Source: Bryobacterales bacterium
GTDB lineage: Bacteria; Acidobacteriota; Terriglobia; Bryobacterales; Bryobacteraceae
DNA: 64,000 nucleotides
NCBI GenBank assembly: GCA_016716385.1
Contig: JADJWL010000012.1
Location: 62,001 to 126,000, forward strand
Direction: 5' to 3'
The notes under the pieces are model-generated. The model was not told where the DNA came from, ran no database searches, and worked only from the letters and a program-made list of their open reading frames with translations. Shown in pieces: positions 45,040 to 54,078 of this stretch. How positions within the stretch are numbered: position 1 is the stretch's first letter; every line of letters starts with the position of its first letter. A program made the translations under genes and the position numbers.

Positions 45040-46440
45040 TTACGCGTAGCAGTAGGAATCGGACGAGGCGTCGCCCCCTTCGAGCCGGACCTGGTGCGGG
45101 CGCAGACCGCTGGTTTCCATGAAAAAGCCGGCGTCAAACGCCATGCCCCCTTCGGGGTTGACATCGACCTTCGCCATCCAGCCGTCGATGCCCTCGGGGT
45201 AGAACTGCTCGTCCCAGGCCGCGTAAAGCGAGTTTGTGAAGTAAACACGGCGGCCGTCGCGGCTGACTTCCACCATCTGCGGGCCGCCGTTCAACGGCTT
45301 CGACGGCTGGCCGGGATGCGGCGCGCGGTTGACGATGCCGCCGATCTTGAGCGAGGCGGTCTCGCGGGGGTTGAACGGATCGGAGACGTCGTACTGCTTC
45401 ATCTCGCCCGTGCCCCAGCAGGAGACGTAGAGGAAACGGTCGTCGAGCGACAGGTTGATGTCGGTGACGAGCGGCGGCACGGCGCCGAAGCCCTTCAGCA
45501 TGGGCGGCAGCATTTCGGGGTCGGCCGGCTGGGCGGGGATCTCGATCACTTTGCGGATCTTCCACGGCGTCCCGTTCGACGCGTCGTGATGCCAGAGCCA
45601 GATCGACGAAGAGAGATCCTTGAGCGAGGTCACGACGCCGACGAAACCGTAGGCGCGGGTGGGATCGTGCGCCGGGCGGAGTTCGAGCGCCATCTGGTAC
45701 TCGGGGCCCAGTTCGAGCACCTGCTTGTGCTTGCGCTTGTTCAGGTCCCAGACGTGGAGCCGGTTGCCGTACTTGCCGCCGAGCAGCAGGTCGGGGACGA
45801 GGCCGTCTTCCACCATGTTGGGAGTGCCCCACTCGCTCGAGATCATGGTGTCGTGGCCGAGGTGCCACCAGAAGTCATAGTGCAGGTACTGGGGACCGCG
45901 CTCGATTTCCCAGCGGCCGCGGACGTCGAACGTCTCGGGATCGATGATGAAGATGCCGCCGGGACCATTGCCGTCGACCGCGCCGAGGGCGCTGACGTAG
46001 ATGCCGTCCGGCCCGCAGTGCGTCGTGTGAGGGCGGCTGTAGCCGGTCCGGTCCATCACAGTCTTGGCGTCGATGGTCTTGACCAGCTTCGGACGCTTGG
46101 GATTGTCTTTGGTGTCGAGGATATAGATGTTGGAGGAGCGCATGCCGGGGGTGACCAGATAGCGGCGCTCCATGTGAGGGTGCGGCGAATAGGGGCAGAG
46201 GCAGGAACTGCACGCGTTCCAGCCGAAGTGGTGCAATTCGTCGCCGATGGCGGGCATATCCACCTGGCCGACGATTCTGCCGTAGGTCCGGGAGCCGGGA
46301 TCCACGTCGACGACGCCCATGGCGTCGGGCTGGGTCATCCGGTCCGGGTTCAACATGGCCACGTAGGCCAGCTTTTCCTTGGGGGCCTCCATCGCCATTT
46401 TGGGCGACGGGTAAAAGGTCTGGTCAGGTCTCCACTGCAT
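45040..46440 (-). CDS. mtoX: selenium-binding protein SBP56 / methanethiol oxidase
   Basis: 466 residues, the full family length. Typical motifs: N-terminal LAYVAMLNPDRMTQPDAMGV, NACSSCLCPYSPHPHMERRY, HTTHCGPDGIYVSALGAVDG, the His-rich DFWWHLGHDTMISSEWGTPN and the C-terminal QVRLEGGDASSDSYCYA. Bacterial members oxidise methanethiol to formaldehyde, sulfide and H2O2 with copper. No obvious signal peptide. AGGAGGAG lies 15-22 nt before ATG. A truncated copy of its 5' end lies 1.3 kb upstream. Confidence 0.9.
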   Translation of the reverse strand: MQWRPDQTFYPSPKMAMEAPKEKLAYVAMLNPDRMTQPDAMGVVDVDPGSRTYGRIVGQVDMPAIGDELHHFGWNACSSCLCPYSPHPHMERRYLVTPGMRSSNIYILDTKDNPKRPKLVKTIDAKTVMDRTGYSRPHTTHCGPDGIYVSALGAVDGNGPGGIFIIDPETFDVRGRWEIERGPQYLHYDFWWHLGHDTMISSEWGTPNMVEDGLVPDLLLGGKYGNRLHVWDLNKRKHKQVLELGPEYQMALELRPAHDPTRAYGFVGVVTSLKDLSSSIWLWHHDASNGTPWKIRKVIEIPAQPADPEMLPPMLKGFGAVPPLVTDINLSLDDRFLYVSCWGTGEMKQYDVSDPFNPRETASLKIGGIVNRAPHPGQPSKPLNGGPQMVEVSRDGRRVYFTNSLYAAWDEQFYPEGIDGWMAKVDVNPEGGMAFDAGFFMETSGLRPHQVRLEGGDASSDSYCYA

Positions 46441-46583
46441 GGTGTTTGACTCTCTCTCCTCCTGTTGACTCTCGCATTTGCCTGCCCGGAAAGGGTGGCT
46501 ACAGAGGCTTGCGGAGAAACGGCGCGGGAATTGTCACGTGCGGCGGCGAAGCAGGTGGCAACATTTTATCGATTATGAAATGG

Positions 46584-46629
46584 CGACATGGTGAGCGATA
46601 GAGCAGAGGCCCTATCGCTCACCATGTCG
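46584..46629. promoter_or_regulatory. 18-bp perfect inverted repeat upstream of SBP56
   Basis: Left arm 46584-46601 (CGACATGGTGAGCGATAG), 10-nt loop, right arm 46612-46629, a perfect reverse complement. It lies about 145-190 bp before the SBP56 start and about 30 bp after the stop of the upstream gene. No T-run follows on the minus strand, so it is not a classical terminator. An imperfect version recurs upstream of the truncated SBP56 copy. Confidence 0.7.
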
Positions 46630-46660
46630 AACTGGCAGCAGCCATTGACAGCCGGGCACA

Positions 46661-47380
46661 TTACCGGCTGTCAACAGTGATGTCGCGGTCCTCATCGATG
46701 AACGCGGAGTACTCGGTTCCTTGGGCAGCCTCGACATCCTTGCCCTTGACCAGTAGTGCGAACGGACCTGCAAAAACGGCTACGGCCACGGTCTTGCCCG
46801 TTTTGTCATCACCTTCCCGCCCTGCGGTTGCGCGGATTCGAACGGTCTGGTCATCGACGGTCTTGACACGGTCCATAGACATCGTGAGTTTGCCCCCTCG
46901 CCCCAACATGCCCTTCTTGGCAACTGCTGTTATCGATCCGAAGGCGGCAGCCCCTTTAGCGATCACGACTACGCCGTTAACCTCCACGTCATCGGCAACG
47001 GTGAAGCTGATTCGGTCACCCACGTTAGCTGTGGACGAAGAAATATCCTCCATAAGAATCAGCCGCACCCCCTCACCATCTGGGAGTTTGACCGTCTGCT
47101 TCGAGGATGAAAGGTCATCGACGCGAGACATCGATGGGTTGCGCATCGCCGAAATGATTCGGTCTGGTACCCCCTCCTTGGAGAGGCGGATCAAGCCAGA
47201 CGTTGAAAGATCGAAGTCAGCCTTCGAGTTACGGATCTGATCGAGGATCAACGTTTCGCTGAGACCGGCCTTCACCATCTCATGGATCTGATCGTTGGTT
47301 AGGGCCGCCTCTTGCAACGAGGCGCCGGAAGCGACTAGCCCAGAAAGGGCTATCGCAAGAAGCCAGCCTGTTCGTTGCAT
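46661..47380 (-). CDS. secreted hypothetical protein
   Basis: 239 residues from ATG 47380, which precedes a clear signal peptide (GWLLAIALSGLVASGAS). A short helical N-terminal domain (LTNDQIHEMVKAGLSETLIL) is followed by a beta-rich region (VGDRISFTVADDVEVNGVVV, KGAAAFGSITAVAKKG). Proteins of this layout are seen in Acidobacteria, without known function. The frame continues upstream into the truncated SBP56 copy to give a 375-codon ORF, but the internal signal peptide argues against that longer product. Confidence 0.65.
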   Translation of the reverse strand: MQRTGWLLAIALSGLVASGASLQEAALTNDQIHEMVKAGLSETLILDQIRNSKADFDLSTSGLIRLSKEGVPDRIISAMRNPSMSRVDDLSSSKQTVKLPDGEGVRLILMEDISSSTANVGDRISFTVADDVEVNGVVVIAKGAAAFGSITAVAKKGMLGRGGKLTMSMDRVKTVDDQTVRIRATAGREGDDKTGKTVAVAVFAGPFALLVKGKDVEAAQGTEYSAFIDEDRDITVDSR

Positions 47381-47530
47381 TTTTGCCCAGACCTTTCTGA
47401 CTCGAGATGCCCGAGTTCGTTCTGGAGAGAACATCGGACCGGGCACCAACGCCCCCATCGCGAGCCTTCGCGCAACTGGCCTTTCACCGTGAGGCCAATG
47501 AGTCTTGTCCCCTCGTCTGGTACTGACATT

Positions 47531-47737
47531 CGGCTGGCTGGGATGCGGCGTGCGGTTCACGAGGCCGACGATCTTGCCGTTGGTCCGGGAGCCGGGATCC
47601 ACGTCGACGACGCCCATGGCGTCGGGCTGGGTCATCCGGTCCGGGTTCGACATGGCCACGTAGGCCAACTTTTCCTGGGGGGCCTCCATCGCAATTTTGG
47701 GCGACGGGTAAAAGGTCTGGTCAGGTCTCCACTGCAT
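47531..47737 (-). pseudogene. truncated, internally deleted copy of SBP56
   Basis: Codons 1-60 match the N-terminus of the SBP56 gene (MQWRPDQTFYPSPK, LAYVAMSNPDRMTQPDAMGV). At KIVGLV the sequence jumps to NRTPHPSQP, which corresponds to NRAPHPGQP some 300 codons later in the full gene, then diverges. The upstream 140-180 bp, including the stem-loop, are also copied. It is not functional as a methanethiol oxidase. Confidence 0.8.
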
Positions 47738-48132
47738 GATGTTTGACTCTCTCTCCTCCTGTTGGCTCTCGCTTTTGCCTGCCCGCAACGAGCGGCTACT
47801 GATGCTTGCGGAGAAACGGCGCGGGAATTGTCACGTGCGGCGGCAAAGCAATGCGCACGATCTATCGATCATGAGGCGTCGATCCGGTGAGCAATAGAGA
47901 ATGGGCCTATCGCTCACGATGTGGAACTGCAAGCATCCCGGGTGGCCGGTGTCTGCGTCGAAGTCCGCGATGCTGCCTGAGGACGCCCGAGATACGGGTT
48001 TTCAGGAGGGAAACTCGGAACTCAAGCGCCGGGACTCAAATGCCTTGCATTCGGCACGCGCAGGACGCGGGATCCGCCGACCGTGCTCGTCCGCACGAGT
48101 GAACGGCTTGCCACCTTGCTATCCCGGACGCC
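47738..48132. other. duplicated SBP56 upstream region, then no gene seen
   Basis: Positions 47738-47920 resemble 46441-46630 (shared AGGAGGAG ribosome-binding stretch and the block GCGGAGAAACGGCGCGGGAA). Positions 47921-48132 hold no supported gene on either strand. Confidence 0.6.
47887..47917. promoter_or_regulatory. imperfect second copy of the SBP56 upstream inverted repeat
   Basis: GTGAGCAATAG (47887-47897) pairs with CTATCGCTCAC (47907-47917) with one mismatch. It has the same placement relative to the truncated SBP56 copy as 46584-46629 has to the full gene. Confidence 0.6.
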
Positions 48133-49005
48133 CTACCGGCGGACTAGCAGGGCAGCCCGGTTGGCGGCGTCCACCGCAAAGACCCCTGGAGGCGCGGGGG
48201 CCTTGGGCTGGTAGGCCGGGTCATGATGGACGTAGAGGTGATATGCCGCTTCGCCAGGCGCGATCCTTCCATTGCACTCAATCGAATATACGTCTGGACC
48301 CGCGGTGAACGTCAGCGTACTGCCGCGTATCTCGCCTGCCCTCCGGAAGCCGAGGGCCTGGTTGGGCGCCAACGTCAGTACCAAACGACCCTTACCGGGA
48401 ACGTAGAAACGCACGGCGGCGCCGCTGACACCTCCGGTCATGTTTGCAGTGGCCTGAAGCGTCTCGCCATTCACCTGGAGGCGTGGTTCAATCAGACGGA
48501 GCGGCGCATCCTCGACCGTGAAATCGCGAGCCGCCCCCTCGACTGAATACACCTCCCGCGGCTCGCTGCGCCGGATCCTGAGGTAGTCAACCACTCTCTG
48601 GCTCGTGAATGGGTTTACCAACAGATCGACAGCCACGGTTTCGCCCGCGCGAACGGTCTGCGGTGCTGCCGAACCTGGCAGCGGCACCTGGGTCCATGCG
48701 CCTCGGGGAAGTCCAAGCTCCTCCGGATTGGCGCTTAGCGGCAGCAGGCTGAGGCGGTACTCGCCGTCCTGGGGCTGGACCAGGACGTCGTAGCCAAAGT
48801 ACTTTCGCTCCCTCGGATGGTAGAGGTAGCGGCGCCACCCGGCTGTCCCCCCTTCCAGATGGACATCATGAACGTCCGACGCGGGCTCAATCCGTGTCCG
48901 GTACTCGACCGTAAACCCGTCGCCGGGGACCGAGCCTGACATGAGGAATCCCGCCTGACCGAACGCAGGACAAGCAAGAATCAGCAAGCAGCTAATTGCT
49001 CTCAT
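48133..49005 (-). CDS. secreted hypothetical protein of sigma-factor operon
   Basis: 290 residues with a signal peptide (AISCLLILACPAFGQA). All-beta character (FLMSGSVPGDGFTVEYRTRI, YDVLVQPQDGEYRLSLLPLS, YSIECNGRIAPGEAAYHLYV). Not recognised. It overlaps the membrane-protein gene by 14 bp and is third in an operon with the ECF sigma factor, so it may be a target or sensory component of that system. Confidence 0.65.
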   Translation of the reverse strand: MRAISCLLILACPAFGQAGFLMSGSVPGDGFTVEYRTRIEPASDVHDVHLEGGTAGWRRYLYHPRERKYFGYDVLVQPQDGEYRLSLLPLSANPEELGLPRGAWTQVPLPGSAAPQTVRAGETVAVDLLVNPFTSQRVVDYLRIRRSEPREVYSVEGAARDFTVEDAPLRLIEPRLQVNGETLQATANMTGGVSGAAVRFYVPGKGRLVLTLAPNQALGFRRAGEIRGSTLTFTAGPDVYSIECNGRIAPGEAAYHLYVHHDPAYQPKAPAPPGVFAVDAANRAALLVRR

Positions 49006-49309
49006 ATGGACTCCTGATCACCTGTGGTCTCAACTCCTCCACCGGCTGGAAATCGGCAAAAGACACCCGCTGCCTGCCAGGCGATTCTGTCCGGCTGCCC
49101 GAGGGCAGGTAGATCCAGACCGCCCAAACTGCGAGGATCAGGATCACCGCGACGGGAACCGGCACCGGAATCGATGCGGTGAGAAGCCGGCGGCGCCACG
49201 ACGCCTGTGGCGTCCGGCCAAAGATCCGGTTCTCCAGAGCCGGGGGCGCCGGAGGCGCGTCCCACCTCGAAAGCAGTTCCTGCAATTCTCTGTCGCTTAG
49301 CGGTTCCAT
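48992..49309 (-). CDS. small single-pass membrane protein, possible anti-sigma factor
   Basis: 105 residues: a cytoplasmic N-terminal part (LSDRELQELLSRWDAPPAPP), one membrane helix (VPVPVAVILILAVWAVWIYL) and a short outer tail. The position directly after an ECF sigma gene (13-bp overlap) and the topology suggest an anti-sigma role. A zinc-binding HxxxCxxC motif is absent. Confidence 0.55.
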   Translation of the reverse strand: MEPLSDRELQELLSRWDAPPAPPALENRIFGRTPQASWRRRLLTASIPVPVPVAVILILAVWAVWIYLPSGSRTESPGRQRVSFADFQPVEELRPQVIRSPYESN

Positions 49310-49818
49310 TGTGTGTTCAACCTCTTCTGGTTGTGGGTAGCCAACGGGGCGAGCATGCGCCGAAGGTTCTGCCGGGCCCGGTGCAACCTTGCTTTGACGG
49401 TTCCGAGCTCCGCATCCACCGCGTGGGCAATCTCATCGAGCGGCATGTCCTCGTATTCGGCCAGGACCAGCACCTCCCGCTGAAGTGGTGGCAGAGATTG
49501 TACAGCTTCGGCCACAAGTCTTGACGTCTCGCCGCTGGACGGATCGAGCGGCAGGGCCACGTAGGTTTCTTCTTCCAACGGGCTCCATCGCCGCTCGCCC
49601 CGCCATTGTTTCCTCGCCAGATTGCGTGCGACTGCCAGGAGAAATGCACGCAGTGGCGCCCGGTCCGGGTCGAAGCGATCCGGGTTCAGCAGCAGAGCCA
49701 AGAACGTTTCCTGCGCGATGTCCTCTGCGGCGGGCCCCGAACCTGTCATACGCCAAGCGAAGCGATACACTGCGTCCTTGTGTGCGTGGTAGGCGGTGCG
49801 AAGTTCCCGGTCCGTCAT
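49297..49818 (-). CDS. ECF RNA polymerase sigma factor
   Basis: 173 residues. Region 2: DAVYRFAWRMTGSGPAAEDI followed by AQETFLALL. Region 4: LPPLQREVLVLAEYEDMPLD, then EIAHAVDAELGTVKARLHRA. First gene of a three-gene operon with a membrane protein and a secreted protein. Divergent from the SBP of the following ABC transporter (about 185 bp between starts). Confidence 0.85.
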   Translation of the reverse strand: MTDRELRTAYHAHKDAVYRFAWRMTGSGPAAEDIAQETFLALLLNPDRFDPDRAPLRAFLLAVARNLARKQWRGERRWSPLEEETYVALPLDPSSGETSRLVAEAVQSLPPLQREVLVLAEYEDMPLDEIAHAVDAELGTVKARLHRARQNLRRMLAPLATHNQKRLNTQWNR

Positions 49819-50003
49819 CTTCGTGTGGTGGAGAGCGCCCTTCGATAAGGATTACCGGAACAACACAGAAAAGATACGGCTGAGGCGTAGATTCCGTTGG
49901 AATTGGACATCGCCCGGAAAACGCCACCATCGACGTCGCTCGCGTCCGCCACGCCGTAGCAAGATGATATCCTTCGTGATACGCAGTGCCGTGCCCGCTT
50001 GGA

Positions 50004-51557
50004 ATGAACCGCCGCACCTTTCTCCAGACCAGTTTGCCCGGCGCCGCCGCCGCTGTCGTGAGCTGTGCGCGGACCGAGGTGCCTCGGGGCGAATCGCTGC
50101 TCCGGGTGGGCGCCGGCGCTGACCGGTACAACACGTCGCCGGGACGCTTCTCTCTTGGGTCTTCGCACCCGAACGTGCGGATCGTGGAGACGCCCGTGCG
50201 GCCGGATGCGCAGTTTCGTCCCGTCCCCCTCCTGTTCGAACGCTGGACGCATGACGGCGGCGGACACTACACCGCCCACCTCCGCCAGGGGGTCGCGTTC
50301 CACGATGGCACTCCGCTTTCCAGCGACGTCTTTGTTCGGTCCGCGAAAGAGTTCATCGCCACGCGGGACTTCATCGGCCTCGACCCGGACAGCCTGCGGA
50401 CAGACGGCGAGACGACGGTCCGCTTCCGTTCGCTTTCGGGCTCGGCGCTCATGGTGGACAACATGACGCACCCGGCGGCGGCGCTCTTTCTGCCCTCGGA
50501 CACGGTCCGGCAGCACCCGGTGGGCACCGGGCCTTACCGTTTCGTCCGGTATGAACCGAAGCGGCAGATCGAAGTCGAACGGTTTGCCGGGTACTGGGGA
50601 CGCCAGCCGCGTCACGCCCGGGTGCACTACCGGTTTCTAACGGACCCGCAGGCGCGTCTGCTGGCGCTGCAGGCGGGCGAGGTCGACCTGGTGTCCGACG
50701 TGGTGCCGGAGATGCTGCTCGGCCTTGCGCCGGACGATCCGCGGGTGGTCGTGCGGCGGTCGCGGCCGATCCGCTACGCGGCGCTGCTGTGCAATCTGCG
50801 GGGCGATCCGCCGTTCGATACGCTGCGCGATGTGCGGGTGCGGCGGGCGCTAGCGCTGGCCATCGACCGCGAGGCGATCGCGCGCGTCCTCTACCAGGGC
50901 CACGGTGTGGTGGCGCGAGGCGTCCTTCCCGGCTGGATGTTCGGTTTGGGCGAGGACCAGCCGCGGGGCTTTTCCCTCGACCGGCGCCGCGCCGCGGACC
51001 TCCTCGACGAAGCCGGATGGCGGGAGGGGCCGGACGGCAAGCGGTCGAAGGCGGGAGCGCCGTTGCAACTCCGGCTCGTGTCCGCGTTTCCGAACGCTTC
51101 CGCGGTGAAGCCGATGCCGGAGATGCTGGCGCAGATGTTCGCGACCGTCGGGGTGGACACGGAGATCATCGAGGTGGAAGACAGCCAGCTCTACTATTCC
51201 GGCTATGCGGACCGCGGCCAGGCGGACCTCTTCCTGGAACTGGCGGCCAACGCCAACGCCGATCCGACCTTTCTGCTGTTCAACGTCTTCCATAGCGGAA
51301 CGCCCTGGATGTCGTACCGCTATCACGCGGCCGGCCCTTCCGTGGATGGCCTGATCGACGAGGCGCGCCGGGGGACGAATCCCGAAGCAATCGTCAATGC
51401 CGTGCGCGAGGCGCATCGCCGGATCATCGACGAGCACGTCGCGGCCATTCCAATCCTGATGGCGCCGGCGTTCGTGCTGACGCGGCCGGATGTCGTCATC
51501 GAGCCGTACGAGAACCTCGACTGGGTGAACTTCGGCGACGCGCAGCGGACGACATGA
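50004..51557 (+). CDS. ABC substrate-binding lipoprotein, family 5 (peptide/nickel)
   Basis: 517 residues from ATG 50004; GTG 49986 is in frame upstream. MNRRTFLQTSLPGAAAAVVSC is a Tat signal with a lipobox-like VVSC. The SBP family 5 signature is visible (LRQGVAFHDGTPLSSDVFV, HPVGTGPYRFVRYEPKRQIE, RRALALAIDREAIARVLYQG). It delivers the ligand (oligopeptide, nickel complex or similar) to the permeases encoded next. The gene at 51554 overlaps it by 4 bp. Confidence 0.85.
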   Translation: MNRRTFLQTSLPGAAAAVVSCARTEVPRGESLLRVGAGADRYNTSPGRFSLGSSHPNVRIVETPVRPDAQFRPVPLLFERWTHDGGGHYTAHLRQGVAFHDGTPLSSDVFVRSAKEFIATRDFIGLDPDSLRTDGETTVRFRSLSGSALMVDNMTHPAAALFLPSDTVRQHPVGTGPYRFVRYEPKRQIEVERFAGYWGRQPRHARVHYRFLTDPQARLLALQAGEVDLVSDVVPEMLLGLAPDDPRVVVRRSRPIRYAALLCNLRGDPPFDTLRDVRVRRALALAIDREAIARVLYQGHGVVARGVLPGWMFGLGEDQPRGFSLDRRRAADLLDEAGWREGPDGKRSKAGAPLQLRLVSAFPNASAVKPMPEMLAQMFATVGVDTEIIEVEDSQLYYSGYADRGQADLFLELAANANADPTFLLFNVFHSGTPWMSYRYHAAGPSVDGLIDEARRGTNPEAIVNAVREAHRRIIDEHVAAIPILMAPAFVLTRPDVVIEPYENLDWVNFGDAQRTT

Positions 51558-52495
51558 TCCGGTATCTGCTCAAACGGTTCCTGTGGATGGCGGCAACCGT
51601 GCTCGGAATGTCGCTTGTGGCGTTCTTCCTGGTAGCGTTCGCGCCGGGAGATCCGATCGCGGCCGAGCTTCGTTTTCTGGGCGTGCCATCGAACCCGGAG
51701 ACCATTGACGCGCTGCGGCGGGAGCACGATCTGGACGGCCCGGTCATCGAGCGGTACGTGCGCTGGCTGGGACGAACAATCCGGCTGGAACTCGGGACGT
51801 CGATCTCGAACGGGCGGCCCGTGACGGAGGAACTCGCGCGGGCCGCGCCCTCCACGCTGGCGCTGGCGGCCTGCGCGCTCCTGTTGATCGTGCTCGGATC
51901 GCTCACGGCGGGCGTGGCGGCGGTGTTGTTCCCGCGCGGCGCGGTTCCGCGCATCCTGCAAGCGCTGACGGTGGGCGTCGTTTCGATTCCCCTGTACTGG
52001 CTGGCGCTGACCGCGATCGTCGTTGGGACGCTGACGTTCGGCTTCACCGCGTTGATGGATCCGTCCTCGCCGGCGAACCTGGCGCTGGCGGCGGCTCTGC
52101 TGGCGTTGGGGCCGGGACTCGGCATCGGACGCACTGCGCGGCAGAGGATCGCCGACGAACGCCTGGAAGATTACGTCCGGCTGGCGGCGGCGATCGGGCA
52201 CTCGCCCGGGCAGATCCTGGTGCGGGACATCGGGCGCGTGGTGGCGCCCTCGCTGGTGACGATGTGGGCGAACTCGTTCGGCTATCTGCTGGGCGGATCG
52301 GTCGTGATCGAGCGTATTTTCGACCGTCCGGGGCTGGGGAGCCTCGCTCTGCAGGCGATCGCCGCGCGCGACTATCCGGTGTTGCAGGCCTACCTGATGC
52401 TGGCGGGAGTGCTCTTCGTGGCCGTCAACTGGGCGGCGGATGGCGTCAGCGCCTGGGCGGATCCGCGGCTGCGGCGGCGGGGGATTCATGACTGA
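51554..52495 (+). CDS. ABC transporter permease (DppB/NikB type)
   Basis: 313 residues with an N-terminal helix (MIRYLLKRFLWMAATVLGMS), the LGTSISNGRPVTEEL loop, and the EAA region ARDYPVLQAYLMLAGVLFVA preceded by SVVIERIFDRPGLGSLALQA. It has about six helices. It is coupled to the binding-protein gene by an ATGA overlap and overlaps the next permease by 8 bp. Confidence 0.85.
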   Translation: MIRYLLKRFLWMAATVLGMSLVAFFLVAFAPGDPIAAELRFLGVPSNPETIDALRREHDLDGPVIERYVRWLGRTIRLELGTSISNGRPVTEELARAAPSTLALAACALLLIVLGSLTAGVAAVLFPRGAVPRILQALTVGVVSIPLYWLALTAIVVGTLTFGFTALMDPSSPANLALAAALLALGPGLGIGRTARQRIADERLEDYVRLAAAIGHSPGQILVRDIGRVVAPSLVTMWANSFGYLLGGSVVIERIFDRPGLGSLALQAIAARDYPVLQAYLMLAGVLFVAVNWAADGVSAWADPRLRRRGIHD

Positions 52496-53312
52496 CGCGC
52501 GGCGCCGCGGGACGGCCCGCTGGGGACTCGCGCTCATCGTCTGTGTGGCGGCGGCGGCGTTGCTCGGACCGTGGATCGCGCCGCACGATCCGCTGCGGGG
52601 CGACGTCGAACGGCGCCTGGAGCCGCCGTCTCGCGAATACCTGCTGGGCACGGACCGGCTGGGACGCTGCCAGCTCTCGCGGACGCTCGTGGGCGGGCGC
52701 ACGTCGTTGGGCCTGGCAGTGCTGGGTTCGGCCGCCGTCACGTCCGTCGCTCTGCTGATGGGCGCTCTCGGCGCATTCGGGGGACGGCTGGCGGATCGCA
52801 TCGTGACGCGCCTGATCAACGTGTTCATTTCGTTTCCGTCGCTGGTGCTGGCGCTGGCGCTGGTGGGGGTGATGGGGCCTTCCGCCGCGGCGGTCGTGGC
52901 GGCGATTGCGTGGGCGTGGTGGCCGTCGGAAGCGCGTGTCGTGCGGTCGCTCTTTCACACGGCGCGCCACCGCGACTTCGTCGACGCCGCGTGGCTGGCC
53001 GGCGTGCATCCGGTGCGGATCCTGACGCGGCATGTGTGGCCGCAGGTGGGTCCCGTGCTGGCGGTGCGGCTGAGCCTCGAGGTGAGCTCAGTCATCCTGG
53101 CGCTGTCGACGTTGAGCTTCCTCGGCCTCGGGACACAGCCGCCGCATCCGGAGTGGGGCGTGATGCTGAACGAGGCGCGGCCTTTCGTGACCACCGCGCC
53201 GCACCTGCTGCTGGGACCGGGTCTCGCCCTGATCGTCAGCGTCCTCGGCTGCAACCTGGTGGCGGAAGGGCTGCGCGAACGCATGGACGTGCGGCAGCCC
53301 GAGGAGTGGTGA
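52488..53312 (+). CDS. ABC transporter permease (DppC/NikC type)
   Basis: 274 residues from ATG 52488. Typical N-terminal layout (LLGPWIAPHDPLRGDVERRL, REYLLGTDRLGRCQLSRTLV). The EAA-type loop ARHRDFVDAAWLAGVHPVRI is followed by LTRHVWPQVGPVLAVR, and near the end SFLGLGTQPPHPEWGVML. Partner of the DppB-type permease. The frame is open upstream, but the overlap and motif position favour this start. Confidence 0.85.
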   Translation: MTDARRRGTARWGLALIVCVAAAALLGPWIAPHDPLRGDVERRLEPPSREYLLGTDRLGRCQLSRTLVGGRTSLGLAVLGSAAVTSVALLMGALGAFGGRLADRIVTRLINVFISFPSLVLALALVGVMGPSAAAVVAAIAWAWWPSEARVVRSLFHTARHRDFVDAAWLAGVHPVRILTRHVWPQVGPVLAVRLSLEVSSVILALSTLSFLGLGTQPPHPEWGVMLNEARPFVTTAPHLLLGPGLALIVSVLGCNLVAEGLRERMDVRQPEEW

Positions 53313-53319
53313 GGCGCGC

Positions 53320-54078
53320 ATGGGACGGTTGATTGTCGAAGGCTTGTCGGTGACTGTGGGTCCGGGGGGACCGCGGCTGCTCGACAACGTGTCCTTCCAG
53401 GTGGCCGATGGGCAGCGCCGGGCGCTGGTGGGCCGCAGCGGGTCCGGCAAGTCTCTGATCGCGGCCTCGGTGATGCGGCTGCTGCGCCCGCCGGTGGTGG
53501 CGTCCGCCGGGCGGGTCCTGCTCGATGGAACGGACCTGCTGCTTCTCGACCGCGAAGCGGTGCGCGGGCAGCGCGGGCAAGGCGTCTTCCTGCTGTTCCA
53601 GAGCCCGGGTTCGGCGTTGAATCCCTGCGTGACGGTGGAGGTCCAGGTGCGCCGGGCGGCGGCGCGCCGGGACGCAGCCACGGCGAACGAACGCGCGGAC
53701 GAAGCCCTCGCGACGGTGGGCCTACGGGAGGCTGCGCGCCACTATCCGTTCGAACTGAGCGGCGGGATGCGTCAGCGGGTGCTCATTGCGATGGCGCTCG
53801 TCCTGGAGCCGAGAGTGCTGATCGCCGACGAACCGACGACCGGACTCGATCCGCTGACGCAGGCGGAAGTGCTCGCGGGCATCGATGCGTTCCTGCGGCG
53901 GACAGGCGCTTCGCTGCTGTTCATCACGCACGATCTGCGCGCGGCCGGGGTGCTCTGCCAGGGCGCCGTCGTGCTGGACCAGGGCAAAGTCGTGGCCGAA
54001 GGATCGTGGGACGCGCTTCGTGGGAGCGGCACGGCCGCGGACGCTCTCGTGGATGCCGCGCGGAGGGTCGCGGAATGA
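53320..54078 (+). CDS. ABC transporter ATPase (DppD/NikD type)
   Basis: 252 residues. Walker A GRSGSGKSL, signature LSGGMRQRVLIAMAL, Walker B LIADEPTTGLD, switch ITHDLRAAGVL. All ATPase motifs are intact. It begins 7 bp after the permease and overlaps the second ATPase gene by 4 bp. Confidence 0.85.
   Translation: MGRLIVEGLSVTVGPGGPRLLDNVSFQVADGQRRALVGRSGSGKSLIAASVMRLLRPPVVASAGRVLLDGTDLLLLDREAVRGQRGQGVFLLFQSPGSALNPCVTVEVQVRRAAARRDAATANERADEALATVGLREAARHYPFELSGGMRQRVLIAMALVLEPRVLIADEPTTGLDPLTQAEVLAGIDAFLRRTGASLLFITHDLRAAGVLCQGAVVLDQGKVVAEGSWDALRGSGTAADALVDAARRVAE

Noticed and set aside
44959..46449. 496-codon plus-strand ORF opposite SBP56
   Set aside because: SBP56 on the minus strand is unmistakable over its full length.
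46584..46629. Intrinsic terminator
   Set aside because: The stem is long and perfect, but no T-run follows on the relevant strand.
46661..47788. 375-residue protein as a single gene
   Set aside because: The first 136 codons are a truncated SBP56 copy and a junction; a clear signal peptide begins at ATG 47380.
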